From positions 1 through 19,845 of the forward strand of contig DJPG01000105.1 of assembly GCA_002439735.1 (NCBI GenBank): a DNA stretch of 19,845 nt, written 5' to 3'. The position numbers and the translations under genes were made by a program. The stretch's first letter is position 1, and every line of letters begins with the position of its first letter. The notes beneath the pieces were generated by a model that had not been told where the DNA came from, made no database searches, and worked only from the letters and a program-made list of their open reading frames with translations. Source of the DNA: Firmicutes bacterium UBA6418 (lineage in GTDB: Bacteria > Bacillota > Clostridia > Peptostreptococcales > Anaerovoracaceae). This document shows, one piece after another, positions 14,540 to 19,845 of this stretch.

Positions 14540-14968
14540 ATGAGAAAAATAGCACTGGATGTTGGCGATAAAACAGTTGGGGTCGCGGTTTCGGATCCTC
14601 TGAACATTACCGCGCAGGGGATCCTGACACTGGAACGGGTCGGCATCCGCAAGGATACCGGCAAGATCCTGGATCTGGTAAAAGAATATGGCTGCGATAC
14701 CATTGTGATCGGTTTGAATAAGAACCTGGACGGTTCCGACAGTATCCAAACCGAAAAGGTTTATGAATTCCGCACGATGCTGGAAAACAAAATGCGTTCT
14801 ACCGGAATGAAAGGAATCGAAGTGGTCTGGCAGGATGAACGTTTCACGACAGTGATCGCCGAACGCGTTCTGATCGAAGCCGATGTGCGTCGCAAGGACA
14901 GAAAAAAAGTGATTGATAAGCAGGCAGCGGTTGTCATTCTGCAAAGTTATCTGGACAGCCTCAGGTAA
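14540..14968 (+). CDS. ruvX: RuvX/YqgF family RNase H-fold nuclease
   Basis: A 142-residue RNase H-like protein of the putative Holliday junction resolvase/pre-16S rRNA nuclease family. Conserved acidic positions are visible: D7 in IALDVGDKTVGVAVSD, the central VIGLN segment, the DER motif (99-101) with following FTT, and D126 in DKQAAVVILQSYL. In bacteria this family matures the 5' end of 16S rRNA; the resolvase role is less certain. AGGAG (14524-14528) precedes ATG 14540 by 11 nt. The DUF1292 gene that usually follows ruvX in Firmicutes is missing, and an unrelated PTS gene comes next after 57 nt. Confidence 0.95.
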   Translation: MRKIALDVGDKTVGVAVSDPLNITAQGILTLERVGIRKDTGKILDLVKEYGCDTIVIGLNKNLDGSDSIQTEKVYEFRTMLENKMRSTGMKGIEVVWQDERFTTVIAERVLIEADVRRKDRKKVIDKQAAVVILQSYLDSLR

Positions 14969-15025
14969 GAACGACTACTACAAAAAGAATGGAAATGGCG
15001 AAGACGAACAGGAGATAAAACAGAG

Positions 15026-16111
15026 ATGAAAGACTTTTTAGAAAGAAAAGATATTGTGATTTCCGTAAAGCGTTACGGGATTGATGCGCTCGGCGCTATG
15101 GCGCAGGGTCTGTTCTGTAGTTTGCTGATCGGAACGATTATTAATACATTAGGTACGCAACTGAACATTGGTGTTTTGACGATGACCGTTGTGACCATCA
15201 ATGAAATTCCATATACTGTAGGTGGCCTGGCTTCGGCGATGAGTGGACCGGCCATGGCTGTTGCTATTGGTTACGCGTTGCATTGCCCACCGCTGGTGCT
15301 GTTTTCTTTGATTACGGTCGGCTTTGCGTCCAACGCGCTCGGCGGAGCCGGTGGTCCCCTAGCTGTTCTCTTTGTTGCGATTTTCGCGGCGGAAATCGGA
15401 AAAGCGGTCTCCAAAGAAACGAAGATCGATATCCTCGTCACTCCGCTAGTCACCATCGGCATCGGTGTTGCGCTTTCGGCATGGTGGGCGCCTGCGCTCG
15501 GTGCGGCAGCCATGAAAGTAGGAAATCTGATCATGTGGGCGACCGATCTGCAGCCGTTCCTGATGGGAATTCTGGTCTCCGTGTTGGTCGGCGTTGCACT
15601 GACCTTACCAATCTCCTCGGCAGCCATTTGTGCCGCGCTGCAGCTTACCGGTCTTGCCGGTGGTGCAGCTGTCGCAGGCTGCTGTGCGCAGATGGTAGGA
15701 TTTGCAGTGATGTCTTTCCGGGAAAATCGCTGGGGCGGCTTGATCTCGCAGGGTCTTGGTACCTCCATGTTGCAGATGGGCAACATTGTGAAAAATCCTC
15801 GTATCTGGATCGCACCGACCTTGACTTCGGCGATCACTGGTCCGATCGCGACTTGTGTTTTTCATATGCAAATGAACGGACCGGCGATTTCTTCCGGCAT
15901 GGGAACCTGTGGTATGGTAGGACCAATCGGCGTTTATACCGGATGGGTCAATGACACTGCTGCGGGATTAAAGGCTGGAATTATTTCTATGGACTGGATC
16001 GGACTTGCATTGATTGCCGTCATTCTTCCGGCCGTGATCTGCCCGCTGATCAACTTGTGTCTGCGCAAGATTGGCTGGGTCAACGATGGAGATCTAAAAC
16101 TGGTCGAGTAA
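15026..16111 (+). CDS. PTS_EIIC_2 family membrane protein (PfoR-like)
   Basis: A 361-residue polytopic membrane protein with roughly eight to ten hydrophobic segments. It matches the PTS_EIIC_2 family, whose members include PfoR of Clostridium perfringens: MAQGLFCSLLIGTIINTLG near the start, then SAMSGPAMAVAIGYAL, GAGGPLAVLF, TLPISSAAICAALQLTG, FRENRWGGLISQGLGTSMLQ, and NGPAISSGMGTCGMVGPIG near the C-terminus. It resembles a PTS permease IIC subunit, but there are no IIA or IIB domains in the protein or neighbouring genes, and the substrate is unknown. RBS AGGAG (15010-15014) is 11 nt before ATG 15026. No promoter is evident in the 57-nt gap after ruvX, so it is probably the last gene of the alaS operon, closed by the bidirectional terminator. 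Confidence 0.92.
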   Translation: MKDFLERKDIVISVKRYGIDALGAMAQGLFCSLLIGTIINTLGTQLNIGVLTMTVVTINEIPYTVGGLASAMSGPAMAVAIGYALHCPPLVLFSLITVGFASNALGGAGGPLAVLFVAIFAAEIGKAVSKETKIDILVTPLVTIGIGVALSAWWAPALGAAAMKVGNLIMWATDLQPFLMGILVSVLVGVALTLPISSAAICAALQLTGLAGGAAVAGCCAQMVGFAVMSFRENRWGGLISQGLGTSMLQMGNIVKNPRIWIAPTLTSAITGPIATCVFHMQMNGPAISSGMGTCGMVGPIGVYTGWVNDTAAGLKAGIISMDWIGLALIAVILPAVICPLINLCLRKIGWVNDGDLKLVE

Positions 16112-16155
16112 TGGAAGCGGTGGCAAGACAAAAGCCGTAAGTCCATCAAGAATAC

Positions 16156-16204
16156 AAAAAACGCGAGGCTTTGCTTTGTATGATGCAGGTGCTCGCGCTT
16201 TTTT
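16156..16204. terminator. Bidirectional terminator between the PTS gene and prsW
   Basis: CGCGAG (16162-16167) pairs with CTCGCG (16192-16197) around a 24-nt loop. On the plus strand, six T follow (16199-16204). On the minus strand, the AAAAAA at 16156-16161 gives six T, so the same hairpin ends both converging genes. Confidence 0.85.
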
Positions 16205-16243
16205 ATGTCAGAAATATGGAAGTGATATTTACGCAACTACGAT

Positions 16244-16933
16244 TTATATGTAGTAGTCATCCTTTGACTGTTTCTTTACAGTCAAAAATGCAGCAATATC
16301 CACAATTACCACGAATCCAAGGAATACATACGTCAATCGATCATCTGACATCATCAGGCAGAAATCATAAAAACCGTGGAGAACCACAGGAACAAGAAGC
16401 GCAAGTAGTTTGAAGCGTCTTGCTTTGCCACGGTTGCCATTGCTTTCAAAGAATTTTGCGCGGGAGTAGAAGAGACCCATAAATACCGCAAAGGTACAAT
16501 GTCCCGGAATTGCCAATAAGCCTCTGGAAATCACTACGCCAAAGCCATAATTCATGACGTAAAGAATATTCTCTAAGCCGGCAAAACCCAGTCCAACAAA
16601 TACAGCGTACACAATGCCATCAAAAGTATAGTTGAAATCCGGACTGTGCCACGTTTTGCGTTTTAGAAAGAAATACTTTGAGCCTTCTTCAGCAATGGCA
16701 ACAATACCAAAACACAGAATGATATAATAAGTTGTTCGATTCTGTACCTGGACAGCATTCAGAATACCGGAAAAAACATCCTCCAAAACGCTGGCTGGTA
16801 TACAAGATAGCATACCAGATCCGAATAGCGCCAACAACAGGCCAAATGGTTCTTTGTCAATCTGATCCTGTTTGTAAACGTAAATCATAAGAATGATTGC
16901 AGGAAGCAATGCTGCAGCTAAAATAATCTCCAT
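16244..16933 (-). CDS. prsW: PrsW family glutamic-type intramembrane protease
   Basis: A 229-residue multi-pass membrane protease. All family motifs are in place: E82-E83 with K86 (AIAEEGSKYFFL), FDGIVYAVFVGLGFAGLEN (104-122), H145 in PGHCTFAVFMG, and HGFYD (186-190). In Bacillus subtilis PrsW makes the first cut in the anti-sigma factor RsiW, releasing a sigma factor that responds to envelope stress; the target here is unknown, since no sigma/anti-sigma pair is nearby. Start at 16933 has AAGGAG (complement of 16945-16950) 11 nt upstream. It is a single-gene unit convergent with the PTS gene. Confidence 0.95.
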   Translation of the reverse strand: MEIILAAALLPAIILMIYVYKQDQIDKEPFGLLLALFGSGMLSCIPASVLEDVFSGILNAVQVQNRTTYYIILCFGIVAIAEEGSKYFFLKRKTWHSPDFNYTFDGIVYAVFVGLGFAGLENILYVMNYGFGVVISRGLLAIPGHCTFAVFMGLFYSRAKFFESNGNRGKARRFKLLALLVPVVLHGFYDFCLMMSDDRLTYVFLGFVVIVDIAAFLTVKKQSKDDYYI

Positions 16934-16974
16934 AAATACGAAAACTCCTTCATTTTTTTTGCTTATATATCATC

Positions 16975-16980
16975 ATTATA
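16975..16980 (-). promoter_or_regulatory. -10 element upstream of prsW
   Basis: On the minus strand this reads TATAAT, about 42 nt before the prsW start. The -35 position is an A/T run (TTTTTT, 16998-17003), only a partial match. Confidence 0.45.
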
Positions 16981-17071
16981 AACGAAAATGCTGCTAAAAA
17001 AAAGGATAATCTTCAAAAAAAGAGAATACCGGGATTCACGGAGGAGATAACAAAAGTTTTCTGATTGATCT

Positions 17072-17109
17072 ATAACTATTCCTAAAATCATAATTTTGGG
17101 AATAGTTAT
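17072..17109. repeat. 17-bp near-perfect inverted repeat with 4-nt loop
   Basis: The left arm 17072-17088 and right arm 17093-17109 pair over 17 positions with a single G-U (A/G) exception, around the loop CATA. There is no T-run on either side, so it is not a standard terminator. It stands in the middle of the gene-free region. Confidence 0.85.
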
Positions 17110-17275
17110 TGTCCTGCGGAAGTATTTTGTGAATAAAACAGTCGTGATCAACCCGCAGCTACCGAACCACCGCTTCACCAAAGTGTGTAAAAATGAGGCT
17201 CTATTTTGCGTTTTAAGCGATTTTTCTAGCAAACAAATATTATTATATATACACATACCTATTCTCCAAACGTTG

Positions 17276-17321
17276 AAAAAGCGGGAAAATCATTGCATAT
17301 GCAATGATTTTCCCGCTTTTT
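17276..17321. terminator. Perfect 46-nt palindromic terminator
   Basis: AAAAAGCGGGAAAATCATTG and its exact complement meet at ATAT-containing centre, so 17276-17321 is fully self-complementary, with GCGGG at the stem base and T5 after it on both strands. It ends 4 nt beyond the stop codon of the leftward LysM gene and would terminate in either direction. Confidence 0.9.
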
Positions 17322-17325
17322 CACA

Positions 17326-17631
17326 TCATTCGTCATAAATTGGAACCTGGATTGTCATGCCGGCATATAATTGATCCGCGCGTATGTCGTTCAGCCTACA
17401 TAGACTGTAGACCGCTTCGCGTGTGTCCATATCTGCCGGCATATAGGTCTGCGCAATCGACCACAAAGTATCTCCGTACGAAACTTCGATATCTGCGTAA
17501 TTTTGAATGGTCAAACTATCAGCTGTATTGAAACCTAACGCAAAGTTGCATGCAGTGGTAATCATAAGGATCGTTAATACGACAAATACGGTAAATCTGA
17601 ATCTGTTCGCAATTCGATAAGTCTTTCTCAT
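17326..17631 (-). CDS. yneA: YneA-like cell division suppressor with LysM domain
   Basis: A 101-residue protein with a basic N-terminus, one membrane segment (about 13-33) and a C-terminal LysM domain (about 48-97, VSYGDTLWSIAQTYMP to LYAGMTIQVPIY). This is the architecture and size of YneA, the SOS-induced division inhibitor of Bacillus subtilis that acts at the membrane until DNA damage is repaired. The regulation supports it: a TTGACA-17-TATATT promoter with several LexA-box-like sequences lies directly upstream. Start 17631 was chosen because GAAAGGGG lies 10-15 nt upstream and it gives a sensible anchor. Sequence identity between YneA proteins is low, so the name rests on architecture and operators. 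LexA itself is not in the window. Confidence 0.8.
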   Translation of the reverse strand: MRKTYRIANRFRFTVFVVLTILMITTACNFALGFNTADSLTIQNYADIEVSYGDTLWSIAQTYMPADMDTREAVYSLCRLNDIRADQLYAGMTIQVPIYDE

Positions 17632-17650
17632 TAGGTTTCCGCCCCTTTCA

Positions 17651-17662
17651 AAACATTTGTTC
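17651..17662 (-). promoter_or_regulatory. LexA-like box downstream of the yneA start site
   Basis: On the minus strand this reads GAACAAATGTTT, matching the core GAACRNRYGTTY of the Gram-positive LexA box at every position. It lies just after the predicted transcription start and before the RBS. Confidence 0.65.
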
Positions 17663-17670
17663 TTTTTTAT

Positions 17671-17699
17671 AATATAACAGAATAAATGTTCGATGTCAA
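17671..17699 (-). promoter_or_regulatory. Sigma-A promoter of the yneA-like gene, LexA-like site in spacer
   Basis: On the minus strand, TTGACA (17694-17699) and TATATT (17671-17676) are 17 nt apart, a near-consensus sigma-A promoter. The spacer contains CGAACATTTATTC (17680-17692), a LexA-like half-match with one key mismatch in its second arm. Bound repressor would block polymerase directly. Confidence 0.75.
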
Positions 17700-17708
17700 G
17701 CAATTTTG

Positions 17709-17744
17709 CGAACGAACGTTTAAAAAAGTGCGAACGAATTTTCT
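17709..17744 (+). promoter_or_regulatory. Two further LexA-like boxes upstream of the yneA promoter
   Basis: CGAACGAACGTTTA (17709-17722) matches 13 of 14 positions of CGAACRNRYGTTYC. A weaker copy beginning CGAACGAAT (17731-17744) matches about 12 of 14. Both lie upstream of the -35, between the yneA-like gene and the stop of the XRE gene. Confidence 0.55.
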
Positions 17745-17760
17745 TGTTTCTTGTTCGAAA

Positions 17761-18468
17761 TTATTGAATGGTCAAAAGTTCCTTTATCAGCTCCACACAC
17801 TGGTTCATCTGCCGGATGTTGGCAAATTCGGTCACGCCGTGGTGATTAAAGGTTCCGGTTCCGAGATTCGGGCACGGCGATCCCATGATCACCAGCGGAT
17901 AAAGCTGCATCAAAAGACTCGCGTGTGGCAGCAGCATCAGACCGAACAAAGGTAACAACAGTGCCAAGGCGGCCGTCCAAGCACCGATCTTATTAAAGAT
18001 CGTCAGCGAACGGTAACAGCGGAGCAACTGAGCCGGATGGAAAGAAAATCTTTCTGCCGGACGATCCGCGTGTTTACGCGGTTTTACGTCGTTCTGCCCT
18101 GTATAATAGCGTGGACCGCTTGCCTGTGGGGTTTCCTGCGAGCCCCGGCCTGCTGCGTTATCTGCCGTCTGCGCCTGTCCTTGATCTTGATCTTGATCTT
18201 GATCCTGCGTGATGCCTAAAAGATAGTCGGTCGTCACGCCGAGCGCTTTGCTCAGCGGCATGAGCAGCGTGATCTCCGGATAGCCCTCCCCTGTTTCCCA
18301 GCGCGAGATCGTTTTGTTGCTGACATTGATCACTTCTGCGAGCTGCGACTGCGTCAATCCTTTTTCTTTTCGAAGTTTTGCGATCTTTTCAGCAAGATTG
18401 TAATCCAAGCATAGCAGAAGGTAAGAGAAAAGCCTAGCTATGCCTTCAAGAACGAGTCTATGAATCAT
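17761..18468 (-). CDS. XRE family regulator with membrane segment
   Basis: A protein of up to 235 residues. An XRE helix-turn-helix domain (about 23-85: LAEKIAKLRKEKGLTQSQLA, VSNKTISRWETGEGYPEI, ALGVTTDYLLG) is followed by a DQ-repeat and low-complexity linker (about 87-135), one hydrophobic segment (about 160-185) and a soluble C-terminal tail with two His and two Cys (to residue 235). A DNA-binding domain tied to the membrane suggests signal-responsive regulation, but neither targets nor ligand can be inferred. ATG 18468 has a weak RBS and its first 20 residues precede the usual HTH start, so TTG 18408 (MDYNLAEKI) is a real alternative. A 17-nt palindrome covers the ATG. It starts 18 nt after the TVP38 gene, likely in one operon. 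Confidence 0.82.
   Translation of the reverse strand: MIHRLVLEGIARLFSYLLLCLDYNLAEKIAKLRKEKGLTQSQLAEVINVSNKTISRWETGEGYPEITLLMPLSKALGVTTDYLLGITQDQDQDQDQGQAQTADNAAGRGSQETPQASGPRYYTGQNDVKPRKHADRPAERFSFHPAQLLRCYRSLTIFNKIGAWTAALALLLPLFGLMLLPHASLLMQLYPLVIMGSPCPNLGTGTFNHHGVTEFANIRQMNQCVELIKELLTIQ
18181..18204. repeat. Hexanucleotide repeat TTGATC x4 in the XRE gene
   Basis: Four perfect tandem copies of TTGATC encode the alternating Asp-Gln run in the linker of the XRE protein. Gain or loss of a unit keeps the frame and changes linker length by two residues. Confidence 0.95.
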
Positions 18469-18472
18469 AGAC
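18456..18472. promoter_or_regulatory. Palindrome at the 5' end of the XRE gene
   Basis: GTCTATGA-A-TCATAGAC is a perfect 8-bp inverted repeat with a 1-nt centre. It overlaps the ATG at 18466-18468 and resembles an operator for a dimeric repressor, so the XRE protein may bind here. Confidence 0.5.
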
Positions 18473-18486
18473 CTGCGGCAAATGTC

Positions 18487-19353
18487 CTATTTTGCGATCT
18501 TTTTGTGCATTTTGTCGAGCCAGGCGTTGATCTTTTTTCGATAAAGCAGACACAATCCGCAGGCAATCACCGCAAGAACCGCCAGAATGATGACCCCGAT
18601 ATAATTTTTGCTTTCCACCATCTTCCCCATCAGCAGGCAACCGATCATGCCGGGCAGTCTGCCGACCGCCGACAGCAGCAGGAACGGCTTAAAGCGCATT
18701 TCGGAGGCGCCGGCCGCATAACTGATCATGTCCTTCGGCAGTCCCGGGATCAGATAGAGAAAAAAGACGATCGTATAGGCCTGCCGTGAATTCAGCCGTT
18801 CGATATAATAACTCATCCTTTCTTCCCCAAAGAAAAGATGCAGGAAGTCCCGTCCCAGTAGTTTTGCGAGCAGGAATGAAATGCCGGTTCCGATGACAGC
18901 CCCAGCCATCGCGTACAAAAGCGCCGGCCAGAATCCGAACAGGTAGCCCGCGGCCATTTGGAACACTTGTCCCGGAATGACGCTGATGACGATCTGCACG
19001 ATTTGAAATCCGATATAGATCAGGATCGATTGGCTTTTGTACTGATTCAGGAACGCGACGATGGAGTCAATGTTCTGAAAGCCCTTGAGCCATTCCATCT
19101 TAAAAAAATACAGATACAGCGGTATGCCGATCACGATCAGCAGCAGAACTGCGATTTTTACGGTGGAAAGTATCAGCTTGCGGGCGTTCAGCTTTTTTTC
19201 GGCTTTGAGATTCTCCGCGCCGGTATTCAAGCTCTTTTTTGCTTGCGCTGCCTTTAGATCCAATTCCAGCTTGGCCTGCTCTGCTTTGCGGTTAAATTCT
19301 TGTTTCTTTGTTTGTAAGTCCTTGGACTTCCGTTCTCTTTCGTTCTCATCCAT
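18487..19353 (-). CDS. TVP38/TMEM64 family membrane protein with coiled-coil N-terminus
   Basis: A 288-residue membrane protein. Residues 1-57 are a highly charged, probably coiled-coil helix (KKQEFNRKAEQAKLELDLKA and onward). The TVP38/TMEM64 (SNARE-associated, DedA-like) domain follows with about five or six hydrophobic segments: VISVIPGQVFQMAAGYLFG (about 130-150), GTGISFLLAKLLGRDFL, FFLYLIPGLPKDMISYAAG and LSAVGRLPGMIG. Such proteins are thought to move lipids or carriers across or within the membrane; the substrate here is unknown. ACAGGGGA sits about 8 nt before the start at 19353. The 5' coiled-coil extension is longer than in typical members. It lies 78 nt after the methionine gamma-lyase family gene and 18 nt before the XRE gene, in a leftward group. 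Confidence 0.92.
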   Translation of the reverse strand: MDENERERKSKDLQTKKQEFNRKAEQAKLELDLKAAQAKKSLNTGAENLKAEKKLNARKLILSTVKIAVLLLIVIGIPLYLYFFKMEWLKGFQNIDSIVAFLNQYKSQSILIYIGFQIVQIVISVIPGQVFQMAAGYLFGFWPALLYAMAGAVIGTGISFLLAKLLGRDFLHLFFGEERMSYYIERLNSRQAYTIVFFLYLIPGLPKDMISYAAGASEMRFKPFLLLSAVGRLPGMIGCLLMGKMVESKNYIGVIILAVLAVIACGLCLLYRKKINAWLDKMHKKIAK

Positions 19354-19431
19354 TGTTTTGTCCCCTGTATATCTTTGGATCGATTCCCCTGTGATCCGTT
19401 TGCCTTTATCCTATCTTCATGTGGCTGGTTT

Positions 19432-19845
19432 TTAATCTATGATCAGCAAGCCGTCCTTGAGCATGGTGTCCGCGGCTTTGATAACGCCGAATTTGGCATG
19501 TTCGTAGGTCAGCCCGCCCTGAAAGTAAGCAATATACGGCTCCCTCATCGGCGCGTCAGCCGAGAGTTCGATCGTAGAGCCCTGTACGAATGCGCCGGCT
19601 GCCATGATGACCTGATCTTCATAACCCGGCATGTCTCCCGGTACCGGTGAAACAAAGCTGTCGATCGGCGCTGCTGCCTGGATCCCTTTGCAGAACGAGA
19701 TCAACTTCGCCGGGTCTTTGAATTTGACAGACTGCACGATATCCGAACGCAGATCCTCGGCTTTTGGAGAAACATCAAAACCAAGCAATTCAAAAGCTTT
19801 CCCGCAGAGGATCGCCCCTTTGACCGCCCCATTGGTCACCTTCGG
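19432..19845 (-). CDS. Methionine gamma-lyase family protein, C-terminal part
   Basis: The last 137 residues of a PLP-dependent protein, cut by the window edge at its 5' side. The segment SFVSPVPGDMPGYEDQVIMA, GAFVQGSTIELSADAPMREP and YFQGGLTYEHAKFGV matches the C-terminal region of the clostridial methionine gamma-lyase/aluminium resistance family (cystathionine beta-lyase-like fold). The PLP lysine and most of the active site lie outside the window, so activity cannot be judged. In many Clostridia this gene lies near miaA, hfq and lexA, which agrees with the SOS-type gene found 2 kb downstream. No terminator follows, so transcription probably continues into the TVP38 gene. Confidence 0.9.
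   Translation of the reverse strand, partial: PKVTNGAVKGAILCGKAFELLGFDVSPKAEDLRSDIVQSVKFKDPAKLISFCKGIQAAAPIDSFVSPVPGDMPGYEDQVIMAAGAFVQGSTIELSADAPMREPYIAYFQGGLTYEHAKFGVIKAADTMLKDGLLIID

Larger units (their letters stand above)
16934..17325. other. Gene-free 392-bp region
   Basis: No reading frame here has both an RBS and recognisable content. A leftward frame across 16963-17256 (reading VKRWFGSCGLITTVLFTKYF and similar) has no RBS and no family I know. The region holds the prsW promoter, a 38-nt inverted repeat (17072-17109) and the palindromic terminator of the yneA-like gene. It is more AT-rich than its surroundings and could be a gene or element remnant. Confidence 0.6.

Noticed and set aside
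15271..15954. Long frames on both strands overlapping the PTS gene
   Set aside because: The PTS_EIIC_2 protein accounts for the whole region, and the alternative products are low-complexity with no known domain.
16963..17256. A minus-strand frame of 97 codons in the gene-free region
   Set aside because: No RBS, no known domain, and it crosses the inverted repeat and the prsW promoter.
17096..17338. A plus-strand frame of 80 codons running into the palindromic terminator
   Set aside because: It would read through the terminator of the opposite gene and has no RBS or known family.

Overview
The window looks like chromosomal core of a Gram-positive, low-to-mid GC endospore-forming Firmicute of the class Clostridia; family cannot be fixed from this stretch alone. 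The evidence is Spo0A, SpoIVB and a BofC-like protein, the alaS-ireB-ruvX order, a nifS-iscU-mnmA operon, UPF0291 and PrsW proteins, and AGGAGG-type ribosome binding sites. I saw no rRNA, tRNA, IS element, prophage or CRISPR array.

Layout of the plus strand. (1) 94-3687: a degenerate LytM/M23 membrane protein resembling SpoIVFA, an HD-domain phosphohydrolase, a large radical SAM protein (TIGR03960 type) and its partner DUF2344 protein (TIGR03936 type), tightly packed or overlapping. (2) 3690-7222: a new promoter starts comEA; then a membrane-anchored BofC-like protein, SpoIVB and Spo0A, ending in a strong terminator. (3) 7397-8269: a UPF0291/YnzC protein and a small secreted protein of unknown function. 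(4) 8427-11354: cysteine desulfurase, IscU-type scaffold and MnmA as a tRNA 2-thiolation/Fe-S module, then a YtxH-like small protein. (5) 11483-16111: alaS, ireB, ruvX and a PTS_EIIC_2 membrane protein, ending at a bidirectional terminator.

The right-hand end is on the minus strand. PrsW (16244-16933) converges on the PTS gene. A 392-bp gene-free stretch follows. A second leftward group reads from the window edge: C-terminal part of a methionine gamma-lyase family protein, a TVP38/TMEM64 membrane protein, a membrane-tailed XRE regulator, and a YneA-like LysM protein with its own promoter, ending in a perfect 46-nt palindromic terminator.

How the genes fit together. The left part gathers players of the mother-cell sigma-K checkpoint known from Bacillus (SpoIVFA-like, BofC-like, SpoIVB) beside Spo0A, although no SpoIVFB protease is seen: an HD protein occupies its expected place. 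On the right, the YneA-like gene has a near-consensus sigma-A promoter surrounded by several LexA-box-like sequences, so it is probably an SOS-induced division inhibitor. The YnzC gene, an operon partner of yneA in Bacillus subtilis, is here about 10 kb away and has a weaker LexA-like site just after its -10 element. I found no wholly new system. The most useful leads are the BofC-SpoIVB pairing, the SOS operator cluster, and the membrane-anchored XRE/TVP38 pair.
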